Assembly (NCBI GenBank): GCA_903910385.1
Contig: CAIVZM010000063.1
Coordinates: forward strand, 1 to 64,000
From: an uncultured Armatimonadota bacterium
Lineage (GTDB): Bacteria; Armatimonadota; Armatimonadia; Armatimonadales; Armatimonadaceae
Direction of reading: 5' to 3'
DNA length: 64,000 nucleotides
Shown: positions 40,340 to 49,353 of the stretch, piece by piece
Layout: every line of letters begins with the position of its first letter
Position numbering within the stretch: the first letter of the stretch is position 1
Notes under the pieces: model-generated
The model's input: the letters and a program-made list of their open reading frames with translations, nothing else
Told to the model about the DNA's origin: nothing
The model's database searches: none
Program-made: the position numbers and the translations under genes

Positions 40340-41020
40340 ATGCATTGGGCGAGGACAATGACCGCAGCGGTGGCGACTCTAACGACCACTGTTATCGCGG
40401 TTGCGCTAACGTTGACGGCTGTAGGTGATGCCCGGGCTCAGGAACCGATGGTAACTTCGGCGACGACTGCGAAGCGTGGATTCCACCTTCCGGACCGTCC
40501 GTTCCGTTTTCGAGCGGGCGCGTATTTGCCGACGGATGGAAAAGCGAAGGAACGTCTGGGTTCCAACTTTCCATCACTTGGTCTGAGTGTCGATATCGCT
40601 AAGACCCAGTGGCTTGTTCCGGTTACCCTTGAGATCTACTCGGACTTCTATCGCCGGATTCGTAAGACCGATGATTTCGGACGTTTTGAGGCGGAATCAT
40701 GGTCTATCGGTCTGGGCGCTCGTTATGATCTGGCTCCCCACGAAGTGAATCCCCGGTTCAATCCGTATGCGGGTGCGGGTATCAGCCTGAGCAGTTCGTA
40801 TGTAAAGCAGGATCAATACCTGGGCAGCGCTTCCGTTCCGGGTGTCTATATCCAGAGTTCACGGCGTACCACTCTCGGCGGCAAGTTCTATCTGGGCGTC
40901 GAGCATATACGCACAGGGTTCTTCGGCGAGGTCGCCTACGAATTTGCGCCGAAACCGAGTGTTTTTGGTGAGGGCGTTCCGCTTAGTGGAACCCATATCA
41001 ACCTGGGTTATCACTTCTAA
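40340..41020 (+). CDS. Outer-membrane beta-barrel-like protein
   Basis: 226 residues with a signal peptide (MHWARTMTAAVATLTTTVIAV..ARAQ) and an alternating hydrophobic pattern typical of beta strands, ending in GYHF with a C-terminal Phe, as in outer-membrane barrels. Resembles the small OmpA/OmpW-like eight-strand group (GLGARYDLAPH, NPYAGAGISLSSSY, GEVAYEFAPK). A strong AGGAGGAATGTA ribosome-binding site precedes the ATG. It is evidence for an outer membrane in this organism. Confidence 0.75.
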   Translation: MHWARTMTAAVATLTTTVIAVALTLTAVGDARAQEPMVTSATTAKRGFHLPDRPFRFRAGAYLPTDGKAKERLGSNFPSLGLSVDIAKTQWLVPVTLEIYSDFYRRIRKTDDFGRFEAESWSIGLGARYDLAPHEVNPRFNPYAGAGISLSSSYVKQDQYLGSASVPGVYIQSSRRTTLGGKFYLGVEHIRTGFFGEVAYEFAPKPSVFGEGVPLSGTHINLGYHF

Positions 41021-41110
41021 GTCATTCGCGACGGTCGTTTCGTGCGGTATAACAGAGGGGATGGATGCTGATCTGAATACAGGTGGGCGTTCAGTCCCCT
41101 CTTTAATTTT

Positions 41111-42205
41111 ATGCATATTCGAGAAGTAGGAGCGGAGGATCATCCGCGATTCAATAAATTTCTGATTGATTTTCCCAATGCTGACGTTCTTCAGGCATGG
41201 GAGTGGGGTGAGTTGAAGGCTCACGGCGGTTGGGTTCCCCTTCGTGTCATCGGAGAGGAGAACGGGAAAATCATCGCGGCGGCTACCCTCCTCAAACGCT
41301 CCCTGCCTATTCCTGGCGCCAGTATCCTCTATGCCTCACGAGGCCCGGTGATGGATACGAAAAATGCAACGCATGTGCGGGAATTCATTGAGGGGTTAAA
41401 GCGCATTGCCCGAAAACATGGCGCCATCCTGCTGAAGATTGATCCTCCGATAGAGATCACAGATACCGTCAGCGAGGCGAACCTTCGTGCGGTAGGCTTT
41501 ACTCCGGTCGCCGTGGAAGGTTTTGGCGGGACGCAACCCAAATGCGTCATGCAACTGGATCTGACCGGGCGTACCCTCGAAGAAGTCAAGGCAGCCTTCC
41601 ATCATAAGTGGCGGTACAACATCGGGCTTGCGGAACGTAAGGGCGTGACCGTGCGGTTGGATTGCGGACGCGAGGATATTCCGGTCTTTTACAAATTGTT
41701 GAAGGAGACGACGGAAAGGGATGGCTTTATCGTCCGCCCCGAAAAGTACTTCGCCGATATGTGGGATTGCCTGAACCCGCCGGGATTCGCCAAAATCGCC
41801 CTCACTTATTTCGAAGGTCAGCCGATTGCCGGGGCATTCTGTTATCTCTTTGGCGACCGCGCCTGGTATACCTACGGCGCATCCTCCAATGCACATCGTA
41901 ATGTGATGCCGAACCATTTGATGCAGTGGCGTCTGATCGAATGGGCAAAGGAAAACCACTGCCGCTGGTATGACTTCCGGGGCGTCAGTCCCAAACGAGG
42001 CGAGGGTGATTCCCATCTCGAAGGTCTCAATCGCTTCAAAGAAGGCTTTTCCCCGCGCTTCGTCGAGTATATCGGTGAGTACGATCTACCACTGTCGCCC
42101 GCTCTTTACTGGGGGTGGAATGTGGCGTTGCCGCGAGTGCGCGCCGCTTTGAAGAAACGTCAGCGAGCGGAGTCCGCCAAAACGTCCGGTGGTGATGGCG
42201 CATGA
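41111..42205 (+). CDS. FemAB-type peptidoglycan bridge aminoacyltransferase
   Basis: 364 residues. Family features: WEWGELKAHGGW near the start, RGPVMDTKN, a central AFHHKWRYNIGLAERKGV helix and WYTYGASSNAHRNVMPNHLMQWRLIEWAKENHCRWYDFRG. Such proteins transfer amino acids from aminoacyl-tRNA to peptidoglycan precursors, or in some species modify other polymers. The ATGA overlap with the alanine racemase gene indicates coupling and supports a cell-wall role. Confidence 0.9.
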   Translation: MHIREVGAEDHPRFNKFLIDFPNADVLQAWEWGELKAHGGWVPLRVIGEENGKIIAAATLLKRSLPIPGASILYASRGPVMDTKNATHVREFIEGLKRIARKHGAILLKIDPPIEITDTVSEANLRAVGFTPVAVEGFGGTQPKCVMQLDLTGRTLEEVKAAFHHKWRYNIGLAERKGVTVRLDCGREDIPVFYKLLKETTERDGFIVRPEKYFADMWDCLNPPGFAKIALTYFEGQPIAGAFCYLFGDRAWYTYGASSNAHRNVMPNHLMQWRLIEWAKENHCRWYDFRGVSPKRGEGDSHLEGLNRFKEGFSPRFVEYIGEYDLPLSPALYWGWNVALPRVRAALKKRQRAESAKTSGGDGA

Positions 42206-43317
42206 ATCTGGCGAAGCCCGATGTCTGGGTCGAGATCGATCTGTCCGCTCTGCGCCACAATGCAAGCGCGGTCAAGCAGTCGCTACCGTCCGGCGTCGCC
42301 CTCATGGCAGTAGTCAAGGGAAATGGGTTCGGGCATAGCTATGTAGAACCCGCGAAGGCGTTTGTCGCCGCTGGCGCCGCCATGCTGGGCGTCACCCGTC
42401 TGGAAGAAGCGCTGGAATTGCGGAACGGTGGCGTCACTGCACCGATTCTTTTACTGGCTCCTATCCAGGCGGATAATGCCGCCATCGCTATAGAAAACGA
42501 TCTGATTTGCGCCGTCGATAGCCTGCCTCTGGCGACCGCCCTATCCGAAGCGTCGGCAGGGACGGGAGTAAAAGCGAAAATCCATATCAAAGTGGATACC
42601 GGGATGGGGCGTCTGGGAGTGTTACCCGATGAAACGCCGGGGCTTGTCCGAGAAATCGCCAGTCTGAAAAATGTCGATATTGCCGGGATATTCACGCACT
42701 TCGCGACAGCAACGGAGAAAAACCTTGCCCCCGCCGAGAAACAATTACAGAAATTTGGCGATGTTGTGCGTGCGCTAAAATCAGCGGGACTCCCTGTCGG
42801 GATCGTCCATGCCGCCAATTCCGCCGCGACATTACGGATGCCTGCCGCGCATCTGGACATGGTAAGGGTAGGAACCCTGCTTTACGGTCAGTATCCTGCC
42901 GCGTATCTGCCCAAAACCATCGATTTACGCCCAACCTGGCGATTGAAGGCGCGTCTTTGCTCGGTACGCGAGGTTCCGACCGGAACGCGTATCGGCTACG
43001 GGGGCGAATATGTGACGCAACGGAAAACGCGGATCGGCGTCTGTCCTATCGGCTTCGCGGACGGTTTCACGATGATTCCGGAAGGCCCTTTTTACCGTCT
43101 CTCGCCGCTGGGTTTCTTCGCTCGCAAGCGCAAGCGTAGTCTTACCGTCACCATTCACAATCGTTACGCCCCCGTTCTGGGGCGTGTCAGTATGCAACTG
43201 ACCGTCGTCGATCTTACCGACATTCCGAAAGCGCAACCGGGCGATGAGGTCATTGTGCCAGCATTGCGTCTTGCGACCAACCCGCATATCCCTCGTGTCT
43301 ATCTAGAGACATTCTGA
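42202..43317 (+). CDS. alr: Alanine racemase
   Basis: 371-residue PLP enzyme converting L- to D-alanine for peptidoglycan. The PLP lysine is K39 in AVVKGNGFGH. The catalytic tyrosine is in TRIGYGGEY, and GRVSMQLTVVDLT follows near the C-terminus. Overlaps the FemAB gene by four bases. With the VanX-like peptidase at 15098 it suggests active D-Ala metabolism. Bidirectional hairpin follows. Confidence 0.95.
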   Translation: MNLAKPDVWVEIDLSALRHNASAVKQSLPSGVALMAVVKGNGFGHSYVEPAKAFVAAGAAMLGVTRLEEALELRNGGVTAPILLLAPIQADNAAIAIENDLICAVDSLPLATALSEASAGTGVKAKIHIKVDTGMGRLGVLPDETPGLVREIASLKNVDIAGIFTHFATATEKNLAPAEKQLQKFGDVVRALKSAGLPVGIVHAANSAATLRMPAAHLDMVRVGTLLYGQYPAAYLPKTIDLRPTWRLKARLCSVREVPTGTRIGYGGEYVTQRKTRIGVCPIGFADGFTMIPEGPFYRLSPLGFFARKRKRSLTVTIHNRYAPVLGRVSMQLTVVDLTDIPKAQPGDEVIVPALRLATNPHIPRVYLETF

Positions 43318-43323
43318 TACACA

Positions 43324-43367
43324 TCCGGGGTATCATGGGCAGTTTTGTTTCCCCATGTCACCCCGGA
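43324..43367. terminator. Bidirectional hairpin between convergent genes
   Basis: Arms 43324-43339 and 43352-43367 pair at 14 of 16 positions, with two mismatches in the middle. It lies between the stops of alr (+) and the SGNH hydrolase (-), so it probably ends both transcripts. A short AT stretch follows on the plus side, not a strong T-run. Confidence 0.6.
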
Positions 43368-43403
43368 ATTTGATAGATTTAGATTCTGTGAGGACGGTGT
43401 ATA

Positions 43404-44696
43404 CTATGCGGCGGGTGTCAAGGTAAACTGACGCTCCTGTGGCTGAGCGGCTTCCCGTTGTTGTCGGACGAGGTCTTCTTCCAGAGCATCCAGGCCCTCC
43501 AGCGCCTTTTTCATTGCGGATGGCGAAACCTTATTCTCCATGGGAACTTGAAAGGCGCGCCATCGCTGGAAGTGAATTTCGTTGTGCTGTCGGGTCAACT
43601 CATGGACTTTGAGCGATTGCATCAGCATCGGCGTTGGTAATGTCGCCAGATTGATGCCCGCCGCCAGTTCTTCGCGGGTAAACTCGCCGATTTTCATCGT
43701 ATCGATCTGAAGAGTGTAACGAGGCGCGGATAGATCCGTCACCTGTAAGATCTCCTGATTAAGCGCGGCGACAAAATCGGAGGAGTTAACCGCTAATTGT
43801 AGTGTCTTGTCTTGCAGATTCAGTGGGAACGGCAAGGCATCCTCTTTCACATTCCACGACAGAGAATTGTCGGATTTTCGTTTCAAATCCTTGATCTTCG
43901 CTTGCTCTATCTTCGTCACGCGAACCGAGTCCCCCCCGGAAATCGCAACGCGTGAGACAATAGAAGGCGCATTCCACGCTTTCAGAAGAGCTCCTGCCAT
44001 AATCAAGTGCCCTGCTGCGCCTGGATGAACCCGGTCAGGAATGATTTCCTGAGAAAGTTTGGCGTCTGTCGCTTTCGCTTTCGTCAACATCGCGACAACA
44101 TCGGTATTGAGATCGGCGATGCCCATCTGACGGGTGGCGGCTTCCTCTTTCAGATAATTGCCATAGCGCACCAGCACGCTGTTATAACCTTCAGGAAATC
44201 CGGGCGCTCGTGTGACATCATCAAAAGGTGAGGGCTGAATCAAGGTCACTCGCGCTTTAGGAAGCGGCCCGGTAATCAAATCTAACAGGCGACGGTAACC
44301 GGTGGCATAGTTCTTGAAAATGGCGCTGTCGAAGGGGCGATAGGAGGCATCGTTCATCCCCAGCATAATGGTGACCACAGTGGGACGATAGGGAACGATA
44401 TCCCGCGCCACCCGCACTTCCGCCGAACCGCCGCCGCCGCCGCTGACCCTGTCTCCGCCCCATCCGGAATGCACAAAGCTGATCTTGCGTTTGGGAAACC
44501 GCGTGAGGACGAAATCCTCCGTGAAGACGGTGTATTGCCGCTGGTCTGTAATACTGTCGCCGTAAAACACCACCCGGTCGCCGTCTTTTAGCGCGAAGTC
44601 CGTCTTCTGCGCCTGCGCCGTCGCCGGAACTATAGTAAATAGCCCAAGCGCCAGCGTTGCGACGCCACAAACCCGTAAAGAACTGCCGAATCTCAT
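43404..44696 (-). CDS. Secreted SGNH/GDSL hydrolase
   Basis: 430 residues with a signal peptide (MRFGSSLRVCGVATLALGLF...AQAQ). SGNH blocks: GDSITD with Ser48, GWGGDRVSGGGGGS, GMNDA and DRVHPGAAGH (catalytic Asp and His around residue 230). The C-terminal 180 residues are extra and Leu/Glu-rich, ending in QPQERQFTLTPAA. Likely an esterase acting on acetylated glycans in the periplasm or outside. Its gene is isolated. Confidence 0.9.
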   Translation of the reverse strand: MRFGSSLRVCGVATLALGLFTIVPATAQAQKTDFALKDGDRVVFYGDSITDQRQYTVFTEDFVLTRFPKRKISFVHSGWGGDRVSGGGGGSAEVRVARDIVPYRPTVVTIMLGMNDASYRPFDSAIFKNYATGYRRLLDLITGPLPKARVTLIQPSPFDDVTRAPGFPEGYNSVLVRYGNYLKEEAATRQMGIADLNTDVVAMLTKAKATDAKLSQEIIPDRVHPGAAGHLIMAGALLKAWNAPSIVSRVAISGGDSVRVTKIEQAKIKDLKRKSDNSLSWNVKEDALPFPLNLQDKTLQLAVNSSDFVAALNQEILQVTDLSAPRYTLQIDTMKIGEFTREELAAGINLATLPTPMLMQSLKVHELTRQHNEIHFQRWRAFQVPMENKVSPSAMKKALEGLDALEEDLVRQQREAAQPQERQFTLTPAA

Positions 44697-44759
44697 GAAA
44701 ACTACCCCCTATTCAGGAAATGCCTGACTTTACAGTGACTTCCCCGAACCAGTCCGCTT

Positions 44760-44796
44760 TCCCTTCTCCTTATCGAGAACGGGAGAGAAATTCACT
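44760..44796. repeat. Intergenic hairpin repeat, copy 1
   Basis: TCCCTTCTCC (44760-44769), GGGAGAG (44781-44787) and AATTCACT (44789-44796) recur in the same order at 48781-48813. Between them the spacing differs. Both copies are intergenic hairpins, so this is a small dispersed repeat. Confidence 0.5.
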
Positions 44797-44845
44797 GAAA
44801 CAAGGGAGGAGTCCCCGGAGCAGTCATTCTGTTTCCTCCCGTACA

Positions 44846-45397
44846 TCACCCGAACTCTGACCGAAGCCAGGGTGGTTGTGTCGCCAGGATTACAGGATAG
44901 ATATCGCAATCGGGCGTATGCGCTCCCGGCAGGTATCCACTGCTCATCAGAAATTCATTGACAATCTCGCCGCCGGTGAAGCGGAATGTCTTTTTGAACA
45001 GCTTAACCCAATCTTCTTTTGGAAGAGGATGATTGGCATTGAGCCAGCCGGCAAACGAACCATGTTCTTCCTGTAGTTGCACGATTATTTTCGCATTTTC
45101 TATCGCGGCATTGACCTTCAACCGATTGCGGATAATACCCACATCACTGAGAAGACGGTTCACATCGTCTGCACCGTAGGCGGCGACCGTTGCAATATCG
45201 AATGCATCGTAGGCGCGTCGGAAATGCTCCTGTTTTTTCAGGATCGTCTCCCACGAAAGCCCCGCCTGATTGATTTCCAGAACCAACCGCTCAAAGAGTA
45301 GGTTGTCGTCCCTGAGCGGAAAGCCGTACCCCGTATCGTGGTACTGTTTATGGACGGGATGAGCGTTCGCCGTTTTGCAGTATTCACAGTAGGTCAT
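44846..45397 (-). CDS. tag: DNA-3-methyladenine glycosylase I
   Basis: 183-residue base-excision repair enzyme removing 3-methyladenine. C4, H16 or H20, and the late H-x3-C in YLPGAHTPDC are zinc-ligand positions of Tag. YHDTGYGFPLRDDNLLFERLVLEINQAGLSWETILKKQEHFR is the family signature. It differs from E. coli at EW (GY here), which I would not call a defect. It is followed by the xylonate dehydratase gene in the same direction upstream. Confidence 0.93.
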   Translation of the reverse strand: MTYCEYCKTANAHPVHKQYHDTGYGFPLRDDNLLFERLVLEINQAGLSWETILKKQEHFRRAYDAFDIATVAAYGADDVNRLLSDVGIIRNRLKVNAAIENAKIIVQLQEEHGSFAGWLNANHPLPKEDWVKLFKKTFRFTGGEIVNEFLMSSGYLPGAHTPDCDIYPVILATQPPWLRSEFG

Positions 45398-45426
45398 AGG
45401 TAAAAAGAAATTCCCTCATAAACCCT

Positions 45427-47349
45427 TTACCCCGCAAGTCTGGCGGCGATAGCGTCTACATCGTAAACGCAGCCGCCCCAGGTTCCGCCGCCGGCGTTTT
45501 GCAGGGCAGCCCAGAGACGGGTGTCATCCGGGAGATCGGGGTCTGGCGCGAGGTCAGGGCGCGAAGGGCGTTCCGCCAGCAGACGAGTTCCTTCAGCGGC
45601 GCCGAAATGGGTATCGCCAATGCCGACCAGATTGAGACTGCCTTCGAGACTGTTACGGTCGATGATGATTTCGATACGGTCACCGTCGAGAACTTTTCCG
45701 ACAGGACCGCCCGCCAGCGCTTCCGGCCCGATATGCCCGATACAGGCTCCGGTGGAGACGCCGGAAAAGCGGGCGTCCGTGATCAAGGCGACGCTCTTAC
45801 CCCACGGGATAAACTTCAACGCGGAGGTCAACTGGTACGTTTCCTCCATGCCGGAACCCATCGGGCCTCGGCAGATAAGAACCAGAACATCGCCCGCTTC
45901 GATACGCTTGTCGCCCTGCCCTTTCAGAGCGGCGATTGCGGCGCGTTCCGTGGTGAATACCTTCGCCGGACCGACCTTGCGGTAGACGCCATCGGCATCC
46001 ACAACGGACGGATCAATCGAAGTCGCCTTGATAACGGAACCTTCCGGCGCAAGATTGCCGAGCGGGAAGCAGACCGTGGAAGTCAGACCCCGTTCTCGCG
46101 CCCGATCCGGCGAAAGAATGACATCGTCCGGGTCGATACCGTCTTTTTCCTGCAAAACGGCGCGGAGTCGAATCCGTCGCTCCGAGGTTTCCCATTCGTC
46201 CAGATTCTCGCCAAGCGTCTTTCCGGTAACGGTCAAACAGTCGGTATGCAGTAACCCCAGGCGACGCAGATGGAGCATCACCTCGGGAACGCCGCCCGCA
46301 AGGAAGAAGCGCACTGTCGGATGATCGGTCGGCCCATTCGGCAGGACATCTACCAGACGCGGCACAGCGCGATTGACGCGACTCCAGTCCTCCACCGTGG
46401 GGCGGGGAAGTTTCGCCGCGTGGGCAATAGCCGGAATGTGCAAAAGAAGGTTTGTCGATCCGCCACAGGCGGCATGGACATACATGGCGTTCTCAATCGC
46501 CTGCGGCGTCAGGATATCCTTCGTCGTTAAGCCGCGTTCGTCCATCTGCATTAACGCGCGGGCGGATTCCTTCGCCATTTCTTTCCAGATCGGTTGACCG
46601 GACGGCGCAAGCGCCGCATGGGTGACGGTCAAGCCGAGCGCTTCCGCGACCGCCTGAGCGGTCGCCGCCGTCCCGAAGAACTGACAGCCGCCGCCGGGGG
46701 TGGCGCAAGCGCGGCATCCCGCTTCCGCCGCTTCTTTCAGTGTGATCAGGCCATGGGCGAAACGGGCGCCGATGGTCTGGATTTTTCCCGCATCTTCCCC
46801 GTGCGCCGGGGGCAGAGTGACTCCGCCGGGGACGATCACGCAGGGCAAATCCAGCTGCGCCGACAGCGCAATCATCATCGCCGGAAGCCCTTTATCGCAG
46901 GTCGCGACGCCGAGAACGCCTTTCCGTGTCGGCAGGGAACGGATCAGGCGGCGTAACACCAGAGCGGCATCGTTGCGGTAGGGTAAAGAGTCCATCATCC
47001 CCTTGGTGCCCTGTGTGCGTCCGTCGCAGGGGTCGGAGACATATCCGGCGAACGGGATTCCCCCCTCCTCCGTGATCGTCGTCGCCGCCGCTTCCATCAG
47101 CAGACCGACTTCCCAGTGCCCGGTATGGTATCCCAGAGCGATGGGCGATCCATCGGGCGCACGGATGCCGCCCTGTGTCGAGAGGATCAGGAATTCGCGG
47201 CGATTCAACTGCGCGGCGTTCCAACCCATCCCGGCGTTCTGTGATAATCCGAACATATCCCCGGAAGGGCGCGTCAACAGCATCTCCGCCGTCAGCGGTA
47301 ACTCCCCCGCCGGTCCTTCCGCCTTCGTGGCGACATCAAAAATATCCAT
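45427..47349 (-). CDS. yjhG: D-xylonate dehydratase (YjhG/YagF-type, IlvD/Edd family)
   Basis: About 640-residue cytoplasmic Fe-S dehydratase. The start [34 protein letters not shown] and [29 protein letters not shown] are the YjhG/YagF signature. Cluster cysteines appear in [29 protein letters not shown] and [11 protein letters not shown]. The reaction is D-xylonate to 2-keto-3-deoxy-xylonate in non-phosphorylative pentose use. The ATG at 47349 is chosen because GAGGAAAG precedes it; it overlaps nothing, eight bases after the HEPN gene stop. A lactonase is encoded 14 kb away. Confidence 0.92.
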   Translation of the reverse strand: MDIFDVATKAEGPAGELPLTAEMLLTRPSGDMFGLSQNAGMGWNAAQLNRREFLILSTQGGIRAPDGSPIALGYHTGHWEVGLLMEAAATTITEEGGIPFAGYVSDPCDGRTQGTKGMMDSLPYRNDAALVLRRLIRSLPTRKGVLGVATCDKGLPAMMIALSAQLDLPCVIVPGGVTLPPAHGEDAGKIQTIGARFAHGLITLKEAAEAGCRACATPGGGCQFFGTAATAQAVAEALGLTVTHAALAPSGQPIWKEMAKESARALMQMDERGLTTKDILTPQAIENAMYVHAACGGSTNLLLHIPAIAHAAKLPRPTVEDWSRVNRAVPRLVDVLPNGPTDHPTVRFFLAGGVPEVMLHLRRLGLLHTDCLTVTGKTLGENLDEWETSERRIRLRAVLQEKDGIDPDDVILSPDRARERGLTSTVCFPLGNLAPEGSVIKATSIDPSVVDADGVYRKVGPAKVFTTERAAIAALKGQGDKRIEAGDVLVLICRGPMGSGMEETYQLTSALKFIPWGKSVALITDARFSGVSTGACIGHIGPEALAGGPVGKVLDGDRIEIIIDRNSLEGSLNLVGIGDTHFGAAEGTRLLAERPSRPDLAPDPDLPDDTRLWAALQNAGGGTWGGCVYDVDAIAARLAG

Positions 47350-47357
47350 ATCTTTCC

Positions 47358-47873
47358 TCAGCGATTCCATCGGCTTAAAAATAGAAATGACAGAAGGAAG
47401 ACGCGCGCCTCAAACGTCCCACGCACCCGCCGCCATGCGGCGAACGCTGTTTCCGCAGATTCAACTAACGCTTCCGCTTCACTACGCGAATACTTTGGGG
47501 CAAGATTATAGTCGGCTTCATGTCTGGCCTTCTGCAACGCAGAAAAAGCGTCAGCGACATCCGCAAGATCGGTAGGGAAGGGTGCGGTGAATAGAAGACG
47601 CAGGACTTCCGGGAGGCTACCCACACTGCCGTGCCGAAACGCAGCGGACACCTTCCGCATTTCTGAATGTTCAAGGGCGCGACCGACAAGCGGTAATAGC
47701 GCGGCGTCCTTTCCTCTTCCAACAACGAGTTGGGCGGTTTCCTGAACTAACAGGTGGAACAGAGCATAATAGGCGGTAGAGATTGCGCGTCGTAGACTTG
47801 CCTGCTTTGGTCGGCGCGGCTCCTGTTTTGCCAGACGGCGCGCCTGCGCCAGAAGGTCATCGGCGAGATTCAT
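47358..47873 (-). CDS. HEPN-domain protein
   Basis: 171-residue helical protein. [21 protein letters not shown] near residues 28-48 is the typical first part of HEPN domains, and [12 protein letters not shown] with its Arg and His fits the late R-x4-6-H-like active-site region of HEPN RNases. HEPN proteins often act in toxin-antitoxin or defence modules. The start overlaps the 106-residue partner gene by ATGA, and the stop is eight bases before the xylonate dehydratase start. Confidence 0.75.
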   Translation of the reverse strand: MNLADDLLAQARRLAKQEPRRPKQASLRRAISTAYYALFHLLVQETAQLVVGRGKDAALLPLVGRALEHSEMRKVSAAFRHGSVGSLPEVLRLLFTAPFPTDLADVADAFSALQKARHEADYNLAPKYSRSEAEALVESAETAFAAWRRVRGTFEARVFLLSFLFLSRWNR

Positions 47874-48190
47874 ATCAGGTCGCTATCGCCTTTTTTTTCC
47901 ATTTCACGCTGTTCGGACTCAGTGCGGATTCGGGAGTAAGGGACTCGGTATTCGTTAATTTTTTCAAACGCAGGTCGAAGCGCCTTTTGTAACTCCTGAA
48001 CGACTTGCCTCAACTTTCCGTTTGTTGCCGCGTCGTCTTCGACGATGGCGTAAACCACGACCTCTGGTTCGCCTGTCGTCCAATCGCTCTCAAATCGGAA
48101 CATGGTCCGAGTGACATAGGGCGGCAGTGGCGTTTCCTTGATGATGTCGCGGATGATCTGTTCGCTCGCTCTTTCCTGTACGGCTGTCAT
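47870..48190 (-). CDS. Partner of HEPN protein, unknown
   Basis: 106-residue acidic protein ahead of the HEPN gene with a four-base overlap. Central EPEVVVYAIVEDDAATNGKLRQVVQELQKAL and a C-terminal VPYSRIRTESEQREMEKKG are recurring patterns I have seen in small uncharacterised proteins. There is no GS-x-DxD nucleotidyltransferase motif, so it is not an MNT antitoxin of the standard type. It likely regulates or neutralises the HEPN protein. An AGGAGA ribosome-binding site precedes the ATG, and the promoter and leader (48191-48248) are homologous to those of the AraC gene at 50178. Confidence 0.65.
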   Translation of the reverse strand: MTAVQERASEQIIRDIIKETPLPPYVTRTMFRFESDWTTGEPEVVVYAIVEDDAATNGKLRQVVQELQKALRPAFEKINEYRVPYSRIRTESEQREMEKKGDSDLI

Positions 48191-48248
48191 GGGGTTCTCC
48201 TGCGCTGACGGTTCATGCCTATCTATAGATTATACCGTCAGGGCGTTT
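48191..48248 (-). promoter_or_regulatory. Promoter and leader of HEPN module (duplicated element A)
   Basis: On the minus strand TATAAT (48234-48229) precedes a leader of about 31 bases with AGGAGA. The same arrangement, about 44 of 57 positions identical by hand alignment, lies at 50185-50243 before the AraC gene. Confidence 0.6.
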
Positions 48249-48298
48249 CATCATCCTTTAACCGTTTCACCGAGAGTATATGACAAAAAGGGGCTACA

Positions 48299-48733
48299 AT
48301 GGAGACGATGAATCAGATTATTCACGATGAGACCGGAATACAACCAGGCGAAGTGTACGGCGTTTTAGGCGGGGATGATGCCGCGCCGCAGGCGTTCGCG
48401 GCGCTGGCGGACGCTTTCTATGACCGTGTGGAACAGGAACCTTTATTACGCCCGATGTACCCCAAAGATGCAGAAGGAATGGCGGAAGCGCGAGAAAATC
48501 TTGCCCTGTTTCTGATGCAGTATTTTGGCGGCCCGGCGATTTACAGTGAGAAGCGCGGTCACCCTCGCCTTCGGATGCGGCATGGCCCCTACGCCATCGG
48601 CCCTGCCGAGCGGGACGCCTGGCTTGCGTGCATGAGCGGCGCGTTAGATGCTACCCCTGCGTTCGCTCCGGTCGCCCCGCTATTGCGCCAGTATTTCATC
48701 CACACAGCCCATTTTCTACAGAATCGGGAATAG
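48299..48733 (+). CDS. Truncated hemoglobin (GlbO-type)
   Basis: 144-residue group II globin with proximal H95 in RMRHGPYAIGP, W108 in DAWLACMSG and the YFGGPAIYSEKRGHPRLRM region. Binds heme; such proteins handle oxygen or nitric oxide in the cytoplasm. An internal Met at 48308 gives three fewer residues. A TACAAT at 48295-48300 overlaps the start, so transcription may begin at the second Met. Isolated gene next to the HEPN module, transcribed in the opposite direction. Confidence 0.92.
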   Translation: METMNQIIHDETGIQPGEVYGVLGGDDAAPQAFAALADAFYDRVEQEPLLRPMYPKDAEGMAEARENLALFLMQYFGGPAIYSEKRGHPRLRMRHGPYAIGPAERDAWLACMSGALDATPAFAPVAPLLRQYFIHTAHFLQNRE

Positions 48734-48778
48734 CGGACGGCAATGCTCACAGCACTCGCCGGATTGTAGCTCCTCTCT

Positions 48779-48808
48779 ATTCCCTTCTCCCTTTCTGGGA
48801 GAGGGAAT
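48779..48808. terminator. Bidirectional hairpin between globin and NTF2-like genes
   Basis: A 12-base-pair stem with one bulged base (48779-48791 with 48797-48808), loop TTTCT, between convergent genes. The same hairpin family occurs at 44760. The plus-side context lacks a long T-run. Confidence 0.5.
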
Positions 48809-48812
48809 TCAC

Positions 48813-49250
48813 TTAGGAGCGAATCGGATTCGACTTCGCCGCATCCCTATCAATCGTCGTATTGTGGGCATGACAGATTAACCAACGCTCTCCCGTTTTT
48901 CGCAATATCAACGAAAGACGCGCCTGACTCTCCGGACGAACATTCCCTGTTGGTGTCGTAAACCCATCCTGACGCAATGTGCAGACCGCGACTGCAACAT
49001 CCTGCGCTAATCCCCGCACTTCCACCTGATCAAAATGCAAGGAAACATTCCGAAAAATGGTTTGATGGAAAGCCTTGTGCGCCTTGTAAACATCGGCTTT
49101 ACCCCGCCACCACATGCCCACAATATTCACCCAATCCGCATCTTCCGTCAAGAGGCTTGCATACGCTTCCATGTCATGCCGGTTCCACGTCGCTTCCACT
49201 TCGCGTACCGTCTCTCGAATCGCCCGTTCTTCCACCGGAGTTAGTTTCAT
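48813..49250 (-). CDS. NTF2-like (SnoaL/SgcJ-type) protein
   Basis: About 145 residues with the pattern VEERAIRETVREVEATWNRHDMEAYASLLTEDADWVNIVGMWWRGK and DGFTTPTGNVRPESQARLSLILRKTGERWLICHAHNT, typical of the SgcJ/EcaC cone-shaped alpha+beta family. The role is unknown: ligand binding, isomerase or small-molecule modification. The Met at 49250 follows GAGGAAACGATC; an earlier Met at 49280 is weaker. It is the same strand as the AraC regulator 100 bases upstream. Confidence 0.8.
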   Translation of the reverse strand: MKLTPVEERAIRETVREVEATWNRHDMEAYASLLTEDADWVNIVGMWWRGKADVYKAHKAFHQTIFRNVSLHFDQVEVRGLAQDVAVAVCTLRQDGFTTPTGNVRPESQARLSLILRKTGERWLICHAHNTTIDRDAAKSNPIRS

Positions 49251-49353
49251 GATCGTTTCCTCGCCAAAATTCTCGTTCATAGCGTTTTCTTTAGCTTAGT
49301 CTCACCAAAACACATCCGATAGTAAAAAAACGACATCCCCCGATCCGATTCCG

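Noticed and set aside
45499-46254. 251-codon frame antisense to the xylonate dehydratase
   Set aside because: Same reason: mirror of a conserved gene without motifs.
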